Of a DNA stretch of 64,000 nt, positions 1-11,439 are shown piece after piece (the first letter of the stretch is position 1; every line of letters begins with the position of its first letter). The DNA is taken from NCBI GenBank assembly GCA_030268105.1, contig BSDZ01000011.1, positions 1,054,001 to 1,118,000 on the forward strand. The letters run 5' to 3'. Source of the stretch: Volvox africanus (Eukaryota; Chlorophyta; Chlorophyceae; Chlamydomonadales; Volvocaceae). The notes under the pieces were generated by a model. That model was given only the letters and a program-made list of their open reading frames with translations. It did not search any database and had not been told where the DNA came from. Position numbers and translations under genes: made by a program.

Positions 1-568
1 TGTCTTTTGTTAAGGTTAGATTTAATGTGTTCATATTGCTCTACAGACGTGCGATGAGTACCATGTTGAATACCTCTCTGCACTCATTCCAGGTTCTGTG
101 CAAAGCCTGTTGGTGGGGTCGTCTTAAGATCCTGGAGCATTTTGGTGAGGTTCACTATAATGGACAAATGGGTTTGCTGAATCTTTATAGTGAAAATTCC
201 CCGTGGGGCTTGTGCAGAAGCCGATTCCCGTCTGTGAAGAAACGGCAACACCATCGCATGTATGCCGCTCATTGGATCCTCGTGGAGGTGGCAAGGCATC
301 TGGCGGCTTTCAGTTTAACGTCGCCTATGCAGCCATCGTCGGGACATATGCCTTGCTCTTCCTCTTGAGGAATCCCTATATCTTCGCGGCGCTGTCAATA
401 TTGACCATAATCCCGCAGAACTCGGCTATCACATCGCTCAACAGCCTTGTGATCCTGTTCTACGATAGCGGACTGTTCATGAACTTCGCGGAGGCCGTCT
501 ATTGCGTTCGCCTGATGACATGGCTATCGATTGCCTGCACTCTAATTTCATTTGCAATATTCTCTTAG
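1..568 (+). CDS. 3' fragment of a membrane protein, possibly PRA1 family
   Basis: The left edge carries what looks like the last exon or exons of a plus-strand gene. A candidate acceptor near 317 (ctttcag) opens a frame that stays open to a stop at 566-568. The peptide is strongly hydrophobic: a segment reading YAAIVGTYALLFLLRNPY is followed by further helices (LSILTI, MTWLSIACTLISFAIFS). The NVAY...NP pattern recalls the membrane core of prenylated Rab acceptor (PRA1) proteins, which act in ER/Golgi vesicle traffic. The second half does not fit that family well, so the match is weak. It could also be another small integral membrane protein or a decayed copy. The 5' part lies outside the window. 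A membrane protein is fairly safe; the family is not. Confidence 0.3.
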
Positions 569-927
569 GTTTGGGCCTGGTGAGGTGGAACGGGACGATG
601 ACGTCGGGCTGCCTGCGCTTAGTGAATACCCTGTTAGTGATGTCAAGTTTGGTTATGTATTCAGGGTTTACCTAAAGGGTATCTCTAAATGGTCGACTAC
701 AGACGGTCGTATGTGCGAGAAAGGGGGCTTTCACTGACATTCTTTGGTATTTAGGGAAGGCTATGTCGGGTTACCTATTCATTCCTGCTTATAAGCAGTG
801 GTTTCATTACCACCGAAAAGTCTCCTATTTAGTTTGCACGTACCGTCCCGTGGGTCGGTGCTTCGTCAAAGCGTTACGCACTAGGTGCTGATGGCTTTGT
901 TTGCAGTCCCTTCTCGTTATCGCACTA

Positions 928-3900
928 TGGACCTCTGTAAGGTTTTTATTACGGGTGCTGTTGCTTGCCTTCTGCTTTACGGCTTACATACCGGTCGGGA
1001 ATTTTCATACGGCCGAACAACGTCGATAGGGATTCCAGTAGCGACAAATGGAAATGCCGCCATGGCTTTGGACGCAGCCCGAGCAGCTGGTGATATCTCT
1101 GCTCGTGCACAACCAGACGCAAATCTGATTGTCGACGCGGACGTTTGGTGGTTCGCACCTTTTTTGGACCACAGCAGCTTCGGAGTTGAGGCTGCGGGCT
1201 ACATGCTTTCTTTGCTTCGCGAACAGCTAGTGCTGAGTCGTAGGCTGCATGTGGCCTTGTTGCAGGTGAGGCGTTGGATGCGTTGGCCCGGGGAAACACA
1301 TTTAGATGGGTCCTTGTTCGCGCCGCGCCGTTACTGTCAATGCAACACACAAAACTATGAGAGCGGCGAGGAACGCCAGCCCTATGGCTATCACCAATCC
1401 TGCAATGCTGTGGCCCATGGCAGCCATAAGGCGGTGGTCGCGTCGACCCAGTTGTCTGACGTTCCCCCCTCGCTGTTCAGAACGACTGCGCGGATCAGCA
1501 GGTAGGGATCATGGAGGAGCACGACCGTACGCAGCTGCTGGAGCTGCGGAAAAGGCCGTCCGAAAAAGCGATTGTGGTGAGGTGTATGGTAGTTCCTTCT
1601 GGGGCCCGTAGATTTGGAGTATTGGAGTATGATAAACGTGGCAACTAATTATTGCCAATTGCTAAAGTTGGGTCTAGCTGTTACAAAGGATTCTGTCCCT
1701 CCAAGACCCCAGTCACTTTTACTTTCTGGCTTCCATCAGGTCTGTGGGTTGTCTCGCTTCTTGTTGCCGCCTGAACATGTTGCCGCCGTACAGATCTGCC
1801 ATAACCTGCCGCCGTTTCTGGGCCGCCCAGCGCCTCGTTGGCGCAGCTGCGAGCCCTGTCCTCCGCCCTTGTGGCCGGGGCTGGTCCGTTACGCTGTAGC
1901 GCGTGCTATGGCAGAAACGAGCAGGTGAAGAAGCGAGTGAACGAATGCAGATCATAGCTGTTCAAAGAGCGGATCAGACCAGGGTATCGTCCATGTAGAG
2001 TGGTAAACGCTTGCCCATGATGAAGCCCGATTTTCAAAGAGGAAGTTCTGTGGACTCGGCAGGATTCCCGCCGACTTCGTGCACGCGCTGAACTCCATGG
2101 ATGAAGTGTGGGTTCCCACGGCAGCTTCGGCCGCTGTGCTGCGAGAATCTGGGGTGGCGCGGCGACTGGTGGTGGTACCACTGGCAGTTGATACGCAGGA
2201 GCTTGACCGGCGCCGTGTGCAGCCTCTGGCCTTACCGCTGCCCAATGCAGTGCAGGTACGATAGACAAGTACTTGGGCGCACGGTACGCGCCAGGTCTTC
2301 GCACACCATAGTCATCGAGTTGTCAGGCTGCATTGCCGCCTATGAAACCATCGTCCTAGCTGAATCCGAATGTGGTATTTGCAGTTCATCCGTGCTCTGC
2401 ACCCAAGCTGGCTTAGCACGCGGTCCCCCTGATTAGGTGCTCGGGCCCAGCACCAGTCGCAAACCGTCCTTCATCTTCATTTCTGTCTTTAAATGGGAGC
2501 TTCGTAAGGGCTATGACGTGCTGATGAGGGCTTTCCTGGAAGAGTTTAGCACAGTACCGCAACGGCAGAGCGCGACTTTGGAGCAATCCCGTGTGGCGGG
2601 CGCCGGTAATGCGGATGAGGGCAGGACTCCCGGGCCGGTCGCCCGCAGGGCCGTTACAGGGCGCCGCAAAGGCCCAGCAGAGGCCGCAGTGGTTCCTTGC
2701 AGCGACGAATCTGATGTCGCGCTTTACATCGTGACCAAGCCCTTCCTACCCGAAGCATCTGGGGCTGGACTCGAAGGTTGGACGGTGGCAACGGAAAGGC
2801 TGTTCGATGATTGTAGGGCAAGATTTGCATTTGGGTATTGGGTGCAGGATGTGCCCCGGCCACGCAGCCGTAGCCCAAGCAGTCGGGATACACACACGTA
2901 ATGGGGAACTGGGGAACATCGTATTCACTGAAGCGGGGTGCCACCGAGTGGGACCGGATGTTGCATGGCGTGCGTCACTTGAGTCCTCATGTAACTGCAC
3001 CATTAGTACATGCATCGCCAATTTGTAGAACTGTATCGCGCGTGCTGTGACGTTCATAAACAACACTACCCCAGCTGCCAATTTAATTCTTTCTGGTACA
3101 TCCCGACCCTGGGCCCTCGCCGCCTCTCCTGCTTGCCTTTGGGCGCGGCGGAATCGGAATGTTGAGTAAAGAATACCTAAGGAAGTGGACGCGGGATGCT
3201 AAACTACAACTGGACCTGGATCGTGCTCCCCGAGTGTACCTCATGGATGGCTATGTACCGCGAAGGGACTACATTGCCATGTTGGCGGCTGCGGACGCCT
3301 TTGTTCTCGCTACGCGCGGCGAGGGTTGGTAGGTTGCAATTTCGGGATGGAACTGAATGGAGACGGCACATCGCGGCGTCCAAGGACAGTAACGGTATGT
3401 GGGTTACTGGCACTACAGGACTGTTTTCTGTGCACCTGCTCAGCCCCAGCCACCTTGTCGGCGAAGATGAGCGTGCTTGCGAGGGGATATGGACTTGGGG
3501 TTGTCGCTGAGCCAGCCAGATGTTGCTGTCGTCGTGCCATTCCATTTGGCACTTTCAGGGGCCTCCCAGTCTTGGAGGCGATGTCGCTCGGCCTCCCTGT
3601 CATCGCAACGAACTGGTCCGGGCCAACCGCATATCTGGATGAGCGTGTGGGCTACCCCCTATCGTACACCCTGAAATCCGTACCCTCAAGTGAACCATAC
3701 TGGTTCCAAGGTTCGTCCAGTCCTGTGGGAGTTGCCAAAAGCATTTCTGTGCTTACATCACATCATACCACACATCACATCACATCACGTCACTTGCGTC
3801 CAAGCGTCTAGAAAGGCTTGCGAATAGTTTTACATGGTTATCAGTACATTTACTGGGTAGCCAGGCGCCTACCGGGTACGTTTCTGAGTCGCTGTCAAGA

Positions 3901-4189
3901 GTTACAAAGTTGGTGCCACCATCGCACTCGCACTACAGGCAGCGAATGGGCGGAGCCGTCAGTATCGCACCTTCGCCAGCTCATGCGGACTATTGTGAGC
4001 TGCACCGGCAGGGCAGATGCCAAGGCACGGGGCGAAGCGGCTCTGCAGCGCGTGCAACAGCGATTCACGCAACCTGTCGTGGCCCGGCTGGTGGCGGCGG
4101 AGTTGCGTCGCATAGCCAACGCGACCCGTGGGTCTCATCCGACTTTCCCGGGCTCTCAGCCAGGGGACTCGCTCTCTGGGTCGGGGTAG
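928..4189 (+). CDS. GT4-type glycosyltransferase with N-terminal signal anchor
   Basis: Predicted Golgi or ER glycosyltransferase of the GT-B fold, GT4-like. The ATG at 928 (another lies at 891) opens a short cytoplasmic tail and one hydrophobic helix (VFITGAVACLLLYGL), typical of a type II membrane enzyme. Exon pieces then follow the family order: WWFAPFLDHSSFG (exon ends 1265); ICHNLPPFLGRP near 1800-1926, at the place of the family's VCHSEPGAW segment; MDEVWVPTAASAAVLRESGV (exon 2062-2255); FIFISVFKWELRKGYDVL near 2470; DGYVPRRDYIAMLAAADAFV near 3250; the sugar-nucleotide loop LPVIATNWSGPTAYLDE near 3595; and a C-terminal helix after WAEPSVSHLRQLMR near 3945. Donors (GTGAGG, GTACG, GTAGGT) flank the pieces. 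The exon covering roughly 1270-1790 could not be placed securely. Donor sugar and acceptor are unknown. Confidence 0.8.
3756..3793. repeat. CATCA-type simple repeat
   Basis: A short imperfect microsatellite built of CATCA/CACAT units lies just after a coding exon of the glycosyltransferase, inside a probable intron. It has no evident function. Confidence 0.6.
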
Positions 4190-6126
4190 CTCAACAAGAA
4201 AGTCACTATAATGTGTGATGCTATCAGCAGTGCTAATTAGCTATCGTATCCTGGATTGCGGGGTGGCTGCCACGGCGCGTTGCTGCACCTAGCCAGTTGC
4301 CGAACAGGGCAGGCACAAGGCAACTCGATTGACCTCATATGGCTCAGTCCACGAGTCCTGCCCATGAATAGGGAGACGCTGACCACGTAATGGGTGTTCA
4401 TATAACCAAGATACTGCAAGTTGCTGTGTGACAAACATAATTTTTCTACGGTGAAGCAACTTTTATATGTAAGAGGACAACAAGTGTCTGGGAACGTGCA
4501 TCGCAATGTTGATCTGGGATGGTTTGCATTCCTTAAACCCGAATCCTAATCCCACAGCAGGATTGAATGCACTCAAAACCCTGTGGACACATACTGAGTA
4601 CAATTTTCATAGCTTTGTCGTGACAACCCTTCTGAGCGCCGTGAATGTAACAAATACCATTTGGTTAGTGCCTTCATCCTGACGAATCTGGCTACATGCA
4701 CACGGCACTCACACGGAAACCCACACCTATACAACACCTGCGTAAGGATCATTGGAGTCGTCGACGGCGTGGGCTTTGCCTTTGTAATAGTATGCTGCCT
4801 ACCCACAGATGCACGCACGAAAGGTTTATCCCAGCTACGGCTCCCTGTCATTCATTAAGAATGTTTCAAGCTCTAGACTTGAAGCACTCACATTTCACAT
4901 TGATGTGCAGGACTGCACGCACGCAGCCCCACCAAGCTCCACGAATCGACCGCAGTACATGAGATGCTACGAGAAACAAAAACTGCGTCTATTTGTTGCT
5001 TCATAGTCGAATGCTGCAGTTGCAGTAGATATTTGCTGATGTCCGGCCGCCGGTGTAGAGCGACAAGATTAGCCGCTCACAACCGGTACAACAGGGATGG
5101 CGCTGCCCATCCTACCGCAGCACGCCAAGAAGAGATCTCCTGCTCAATTAAATTCAGGTCGGACCGCGAATAGATGTCGTAATTGCGCAGTACCTGGATT
5201 GCCGCATGCGGGGCCGGGGGCAGCGGTCAGCTATGCTCTCTGGATGAAGAGAACAGGGCCAAATTATATGACGTGTTGATTTCATTACTGCAGACACTAC
5301 TAATGTGCAGCGAAAAAAGGGTGCAGTGACAGCTTGATATAGTTTTGACCCATCGAGAGCAAAGTATCAGTCGAACGTAGGAACAGCGAGTTGAACAGGC
5401 AGTCTATGCGTCCCGAGCGCCAAAAGCGTCCTGAGAAATCAAATTCTTATTATAAGTCTGGATATTAATTGATATCATGTTCACTTCCAAGAATTCTGAA
5501 ATACCCGAAACCCTTTGTTGACCTCGTCCATGAACAGATATATACTTTTAACCAGGTTCCATCACGCATTCATTCCGGAATGTAGATCCGATAAGACGTT
5601 TATCATAAATCCAATTATTATTTGAGTCCCTTTCGAAGACATCACAGCTAAATTTGCGCGCCTTTTCCTCCAGAGCTTTTGGGTTTTCAGCATTTTTCTT
5701 CCTTCCTAAGGGTTTATTTACTTTACAAATTCAATTCTTTGTAAGATTTTTGCATTGGATCTTGCTTCCAGTTATGAAAGTAATATCTATAATTCCTGTT
5801 GTACGCTTAGTCATGCGGTCGCCTTATTAATCGTACAAATGACCACTAGCACTGTGAATTGGGAAATGGGAATTCTCTGGTGTTTGACTGCTCTACTTGC
5901 GTCTTGTTGTATTAAAGTTGATATTACGTTCATGAGGAAAGAAAGACGGTGCTCAATAGGAAGTGTGGACGGTTGGCAACTGGCATAGCGTCATGGTTAT
6001 TCTTTTACTTGGTTTTGGAATGTGGTATGCCCGATTTCAAATAACCATGAGTAAAATGTTACTCGTGCGTCGCCAACTCCGCAAACGGTTATCACAATGT
6101 GGTACTCGTTATCGTTTCGAAAAGAT
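4190..6126. other. AT-rich intergenic spacer without a supported gene
   Basis: Open frames here are short and lack family motifs or splice-consistent extensions. A TGTAA at 4468-4472, about 280 bases after the glycosyltransferase stop, could be its poly(A) signal. From about 5300 onward the base composition becomes clearly more AT-rich than the coding parts of the window. I see no RNA gene or repeat of note. Confidence 0.5.
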
Positions 6127-6198
6127 AGCGAGACCTGGTTTCGATCCAGGGACCTCGGGGTTATGAGCCCCGCACGCTTCCGCTGCGCCATCTCGCTG
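6127..6198 (-). tRNA. Initiator tRNA-Met (CAT)
   Basis: The reverse complement folds into a complete 72-base cloverleaf including discriminator A73. The acceptor stem is AGCGAGA paired with TCTCGCT. The anticodon loop CTCATAA sits on a stem ending in three G-C pairs (GGG/CCC). Three hallmarks separate it from the elongator: the A1-U72 first pair, the three consecutive G-C pairs under the anticodon loop, and the T loop reading ATCGAAA with A54 in place of T54. There is no intron. A TTTT (AAAA on the plus strand at 6121-6124) follows the 3' end and fits RNA polymerase III termination. The gene lies 240 bases past the 3' end of ATE1 on the same strand. Confidence 0.97.
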
Positions 6199-6438
6199 GA
6201 TGTAAATTTTATTATAATTTGTAATTTTCAAATACACGTTTAATCCTTACTACGCTTTTAAACCTTCAGACACAATGACTGCTTAGACTGATAGACGGGT
6301 AACCCTAGTCTTGTACACGCGAGGAGGGACGAATAAGATTCGTACTAAATTAGGATCCAGCCAATTAATCTGAAAATTATACCTTTAAAGGCCCCACGAA
6401 AGCAGATGGGAGTCATCATCAGCTACCGATTTAGCATG

Positions 6439-9400
6439 CTAGTGATTGCCGGGATCATCATCACAGGATTTACCTAAAGCGAGGAGCTTCATGGCACATA
6501 CCTTAAAAGGTAATACCCCTCCATCTTCAGGGAGTAGAACGAGCGTGTCAAACACACTTACGCCTGCGCCTTCACTCTCATCATCGTTCCTTGCCAAGGT
6601 TCCAGCCCCCGCGTTTGCACTGCCGACATCCATAAGAACAGAAGAGGCCGCTTCCGTCACTTTTGAGGACGGCGCCGCCAGGTTGGGCTGGCAGACCGCA
6701 CCCTCTTCGGCAGAGAGCTCCAGGAAAGGACGCTGCTCGATCGCGGCCAACAATTGGGGCGTAATGCGGACCCATACCTGCAACACCGCGTCATCAGGGA
6801 AGGATTGGTGGCATTGATAAATTTGATCGCTGTGCCCGACCCTCAAATCCCCTCATCGTGACTGGTTCGCAGGATCCAGCGAAGACATGAGATTCGCCCA
6901 TCCCGAACCATTTCCAGGCGAACAGCTCCCTAAACCCGCCCTCAGCTCCTAACCTTGCGCATGGGGCACAGAAGGTCGGACGGCCGGTACTCCGCCTTGT
7001 AGCGCATCTTGGGGCAGGTGTGGATGTAGAATCCCATGTAGTAATAATGTAAGCTGGGCGACGTCGTTAAATTTCGCTGTACCCATAGAATTTCCTGCAC
7101 GAAATCGCCGGTGTCATGAGCGATGGGCGCCGTATGCACGGCAGGGAAGGACAGGGTAGCGGTGTGGGTGCTAAGACGATATCTGCGGCCGCATGCAAAG
7201 CAATGCGCAATTGCTGAGCATTAAGGCCTGATGCCCAGAGCACACTCCGTCCTGGTTGCACTGAAGGCCATACGCGACCTAAACCACGTCCCCAAGCTCC
7301 TCAAGTTGCTTCTGTGGACTCAGGAGAGCTTGCTTATCATGGTAACCTTTAAACCGAACACTTCATGTAGCAAGAGCTACACTTCTACACGCACGCCAGG
7401 CCTGCCTTGTCGGTGTGAGCAACGAATGTGAAGGTGGGCAGCTTGCTGCCATTGGCAGGAATGGGCTGTAAGGAGAAGCCTATTGCAGCGCAGAGCCCGG
7501 GACACCTTCTCTCCGTTGCGTGCGAAGAATTCCCACCTCTGCTGCTGCTGGGCATGTGCGTTGGTGAAAGCCATCAGCGCTGTCCATCAGCTTCCCAGCT
7601 TTCAGACACAGACCAGGGGTCCCGAACCGGGTTAAACTCCGAGAGAGGAAAGCGCCCCGCCCTCGCCCTCGGTGGTATTACTTCTTCTCATTCTTTTACA
7701 CATGCATCGCTCTCAACGTATATACCGGCCAAAACGCGTTGCCGATCATTCGAACATACCTAGGCGTCCGGATTCGAATGCGCTGCCTGGGCCTTACGCG
7801 GCTGCACCTGGTTCGTTGCTTACCTGCAACGCGGAGAACTTGCCAAGGGCAAGTGACGCCAGGGAGGTGTCCCAGAAGAAGTACACGGACGACAAGCAGC
7901 GGGGCAGGACGTCCACAACGCCCACGGCGATCAGTTTACCTGCGGGGTGCGAAAAGGCATGAACGTTGTGGCGACATAGGTACTTGGCTTTAGCTAGGTC
8001 CACATGGCAGAAGGCTCGCCTATTGGGGACGTGCCACCATACCGGGTGACACGATGAGGAGCATGATATGTGGAGAGCTCCAATCCTTTCGTTCCATGCT
8101 GCCAGTGCCTATCTGAGCACGGGCATTTATGCAATGATAAAATACGGCTTTTAAACATGCGGCGTGACGGTTAAGTTTTCCCTGCAGAGCAGGGCCACTC
8201 ACCGTCTAGCCAGTACTGCTGGTGGAAGGACCCGTACCCGCACTCAGGCGCGGAAGGGTCCTGCGCGCGATCCACGTACGCCAACGGCGATTGCACCAGG
8301 AAGCGAGTGTACGACTCACTGTTTAGATGCGAGGGTTTGTCCCCGTGCTGTGCCATCTGGTACCTGAAAGTAGGTGAAGTGCATCGCGTGCGCAGTGAGT
8401 TGTGAGATCTATTCCGCCATGATGCCGAGCCGCACGCCATAAAACAAATCAGGCGCCAAATTTGATCTGGTGTCGTTTCTTTTGAAGATTGCACATAAAA
8501 AGGTGTTGTGCAGCGATTAATCGGGACTCTCCCCGGAACCATCAGTTCCTGTGACACATTCTGTGCAAACTAGTAGGTTTCTCGTCGTCGGCTACATTGC
8601 TACCTAATTCTTCCAGCCGCCGTTATTAGCGGAGGGCTTACCTCTTGTATAACTCGAACTCCTCCTGAACGAACTTGCTGGGCACCATCCGGATCTGCAG
8701 CCGTCCGCTGGGCATCACAAGTAGGGCAGAATCCATTGGCCTCGGGGCCGATAGGGCAGCAACCGGCGTTGCTGCTCCTCGTCTTGGAGTTCGGACCGCT
8801 TCCGACCCGGCCAGGTCCCCTGCGAGCAAATGGCACAAACAACGGCGGTGATCTCACAGAGCCTTGCCATACCGAGTTTGATAGTGGAGTAACCCCACGG
8901 GAGCATAGGGACAGAGACATTCTTAAGATAACCCTTAGCAAACTCGTGCCATCTAAAACATCCAAAAAATCGGTTTTGGGAATTATCCAAAAACTGATCA
9001 GGTTAATTGATTTTTGGATAATTTCCCAGCAGACGCGGACGGGCTTCACGCATATCCTCCATCGCCCAGATGCAGCACGCACGCACCATGAACGCACTTG
9101 GACACGCGCAAATTCCAGCTTCAAACCATCCGGGATCCTCATTCACACTAAGCCCATCTTCTGGCGCCCTCACGGATGCTTATCGCACCTTCGGAAGGAG
9201 GGTCACCCAGAGTCCTTATCCAAAGGTTAGACCTAAGGTTGGCGCCGCGATCAGTTCCTCCGCCGCATCCAGTGCCTGTATTGCATCCGGCTATACCGTA
9301 GGAAGAGGACACTCCGGCTGCGTTGGGGCCCTTCCTGCCGCGGCCCGGACACTCCACCTCCGCTGCTGCTTTGCTGCCAGCTGGTGCAGCCGTCATAGCC

Positions 9401-11203
9401 ACGGCGGCACTGCGACTGCCATCAGTGGGTTGAGCTTGTGGCAGGCGAATGTTCACGTGGCCATTTAGGGCATACGCCTCGGGCTTGACTAACCCATGCC
9501 AGGACCCTGACGCGGGGGTCCATCCGCGAGATACCAAACCGTTAAGGTTCTTGGCCAGAAGTTGTGCCACCTCCTGTGCAGAAAGCGCCCCTTCCATCGG
9601 AGGCATCGCCTTACGCAGGGGCTTCAGAGGCTTTAAGCTCTGCGTTTGGCCAGAAACTGAGGCTGTACCGTCCTCGATGTCAGAATTCCGAACCGCCGCC
9701 GCACCCGTCCCATGAGCAGCCCCAACGGCAGTGGCTTTTCGCACTGCACCCGAGGCAAGCGGAAACGCTGCCGCCGAAGTGAAGCGCGTGTCCGCAGGCA
9801 ATGAACTGCTCTGTTTGGCCGTGCAGCGGCGCACCCCTGGCGGCGTGTGCAGCGCAGAGCCCATTGCCGCCGGCAGGTCGCCGGCTGCCACTGCGGCCGC
9901 CAAAGCGGCAGCAAGCAGCTCTCCAAGCACCTGCTCGTTCACTTCACCGGGCGGGTCCACTTCCGGCTTCCCCGCCATCGCATCGGCGGACGCCGATGCT
10001 GGGTGCGCAGCTTGTGTTCCGCGCTGCCTACGTTCTTCGGGATCCCCCTGAGGCCGCAGCATGTGTCCGGCACTTGACTTCGTCGCCAAATTGTCGCCAT
10101 CGACGTTCGTGTCCGTGTTTTGCCCGTGGGAGGAGGCTAACCCGATGCTGTCGAGAGCGTTGTAGCCATCTTCCTCAGTTCCCGCCGAATGATCTCCTGC
10201 AGAGATGGGGTGCATGCGTGCATCCGGCGCACGGTGGTTGCTGGTTGGGAGAATGACGAGAGTTACGCCAACTACAGTTGCTCAAGAGCACTTTGCACTG
10301 GATAAAGCTTTGTGACCAATTATGTTTTGTAAGTAATTTTTGATGTACTTTATTTTAAAAGCGTATTTCATTAAAGCACGTCTAAAGGTCTATAAGTATG
10401 GCTGACCCTGGAGCAGAACTGAGCATTGTTTACGACAGTGGAAGCGGATGCAGCAGCTGTCGCAAACACTGGGATCCGTGGTGTTAAGACGGCAACATAA
10501 GACACCCTGCCACCGCTCCCCGACGCAGCACCCGATACCAAAACTGGCAAGTGCGCTTATGCCAGACGGCCTGAATGCTTTCCACTCCATCCATCTCCGT
10601 GTCAACACTCCTGCCCCGCCGCTTGCACCAGGCCTAAGGGTGTGAACACCCCCACTGTATGCCCCATGCACGACGGCCAAAACACACCTTCAAGGTATTT
10701 GCGCCATTTACGAAGCAGGTGTCGCTGCCCTTTATCCGGGCTGAACTGCTGCACGTCTAGCCGTATAGTATAGGCCTTGCAGCATGATTTCGCTAGGTCC
10801 GGCTTCAAAGGGAAGATTCCGGTGATGGGTGGGATAATAAGTCAATCTGTCCAGTGGAACGCGTTGGGCTGCAAGGTACATGGGCTTTGCCAAGCCTGAA
10901 TGATGCCGTCTGGGGAGAAACTGCTAACCTGCGTGGTAGCCTCGCCTTACCTTATAGAGATAACTACCCGAGCGACGCCACCCTTGATCGATCAGGTCTA
11001 CAGATGATGCAAGAGTAATTAACGAAGCATTCTGTGGACAAATGGCTCCACTCGCAGTCCCTACCTTGATAAGCATATACCGTTAGCCTCCTGGTGCGCA
11101 TCCCATGGGATACCCAGCTGTCTTCCCCTCTGCAATATCCACAGCTGCTGCATCCGCTTCCACTGTCGTAAACAATGCTCAGTTCTGCTCCAGGGTCAGC
11201 CAT
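6439..11203 (-). CDS. ATE1: Arginyl-tRNA--protein transferase (ATE1)
   Basis: ATE1 transfers arginine from Arg-tRNA to acidic or oxidised N-termini, marking proteins for the N-degron pathway. Exon 1 (11203-11065) starts [15 protein letters not shown], then carries GCSSCGYC and [15 protein letters not shown]. The next exon (end near 10700) has [11 protein letters not shown]. The CxxC and CC cysteines are the conserved N-terminal metal/Fe-S set. A long exon (10199 to about 9230) adds some 320 residues rich in Ala/Gly/Ser. The catalytic half follows: [16 protein letters not shown] (exon about 8844-8641), [14 protein letters not shown] (about 8367-8205), [20 protein letters not shown] (about 7935-7829), [18 protein letters not shown] with [10 protein letters not shown] (about 7110-6960), and a last exon from about 6773 to the stop at 6439. 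The usual DRGW segment after exon 1 was not found, so one small exon is missing from the model or altered. Identification is very secure; exact splicing is not. Confidence 0.93.
7646..7717. repeat. Dispersed repeat, copy A (in an ATE1 intron)
   Basis: This segment shares GAAAGCGCCCCGC, CTCGCCCTCGG and TTCTCATTC in the same order and spacing with 44234-44318. Both copies lie in introns of minus-strand genes. No terminal inverted repeats or target duplications are obvious, so the element type is unknown. Confidence 0.6.
8978..9027. repeat. Hairpin-forming inverted repeat in an ATE1 intron
   Basis: Arm 8978-8993 (GGGAATTATCCAAAAA) is nearly the exact reverse complement of 9011-9027 (TTTTTGGATAATTTCCC), with one extra base. 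The loop is about 17 bases. It lies in the intron between the long low-complexity exon and the first catalytic exon of ATE1. It could be a small non-autonomous element remnant or a foldback. Confidence 0.7.
10202..10460 (+). repeat. Left arm of a 259-bp inverted duplication (ATE1 promoter plus start of exon 1)
   Basis: Read on the plus strand, this segment matches the reverse complement of 11141-11399 with no gaps. By eye I count about 15 mismatches in 259 positions. It holds a second copy of the ATE1 upstream region and, from the ATG at 10398, the first 21 codons of ATE1. Those 63 bases are identical in both arms, as are the outermost 76 bases. The copy lies inside an ATE1 intron, pointing opposite to the gene. 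Its outer edge abuts the splice acceptor (CTCTGCAG) of the exon beginning at 10199. After the 21 shared codons the plus-strand frame runs eight more codons and stops, so it does not encode a second enzyme. Confidence 0.95.
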
Positions 11204-11399
11204 ACTTAAAGACCTTTAGTGGTGCTTTAATGAAACACGTTTTTAAAATAAAGTACAGCAAAAATTACTTACAAAATATGATTTGTCATTAACCTTTATG
11301 CAGTGCGAAGTGCTCTTGAGCAGCTGTAGTTGGCGTAACTCTCGTCATTCTCCCAACCAGCAACCACCGTGCGCCGGATGCACGCATGCACCCCATCTC
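11141..11399 (-). repeat. Right arm of the 259-bp inverted duplication (resident ATE1 5' end)
   Basis: This is the copy joined to the working ATE1 gene. On the minus strand it spans the upstream region and the first 63 bases of exon 1, then continues into the genuine GYCRGEDSW coding sequence that the left arm lacks. That continuity marks it as the parent copy. The spacer between the arms is 680 bases and contains the rest of ATE1 exon 1 and its next exon. A CTTTAAGT just before the ATG here corresponds to CTATAAGT in the left arm. Confidence 0.95.
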
Positions 11400-11439
11400 A
11401 AACTCAGAACAAATTATGCACTTCGGTGTTGCACACAAT

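Noticed and set aside
9449..10256. Overlapping plus-strand open frames opposite the long ATE1 exon
   Set aside because: They are shadows of a GC-rich coding exon. They show no family motifs, and the minus-strand reading joins ATE1 in phase.
10398..10487. Second ATE1 start on the plus strand
   Set aside because: The frame keeps 21 ATE1 codons, then runs eight unrelated codons into a stop. It is part of the inverted duplication and not a second gene.
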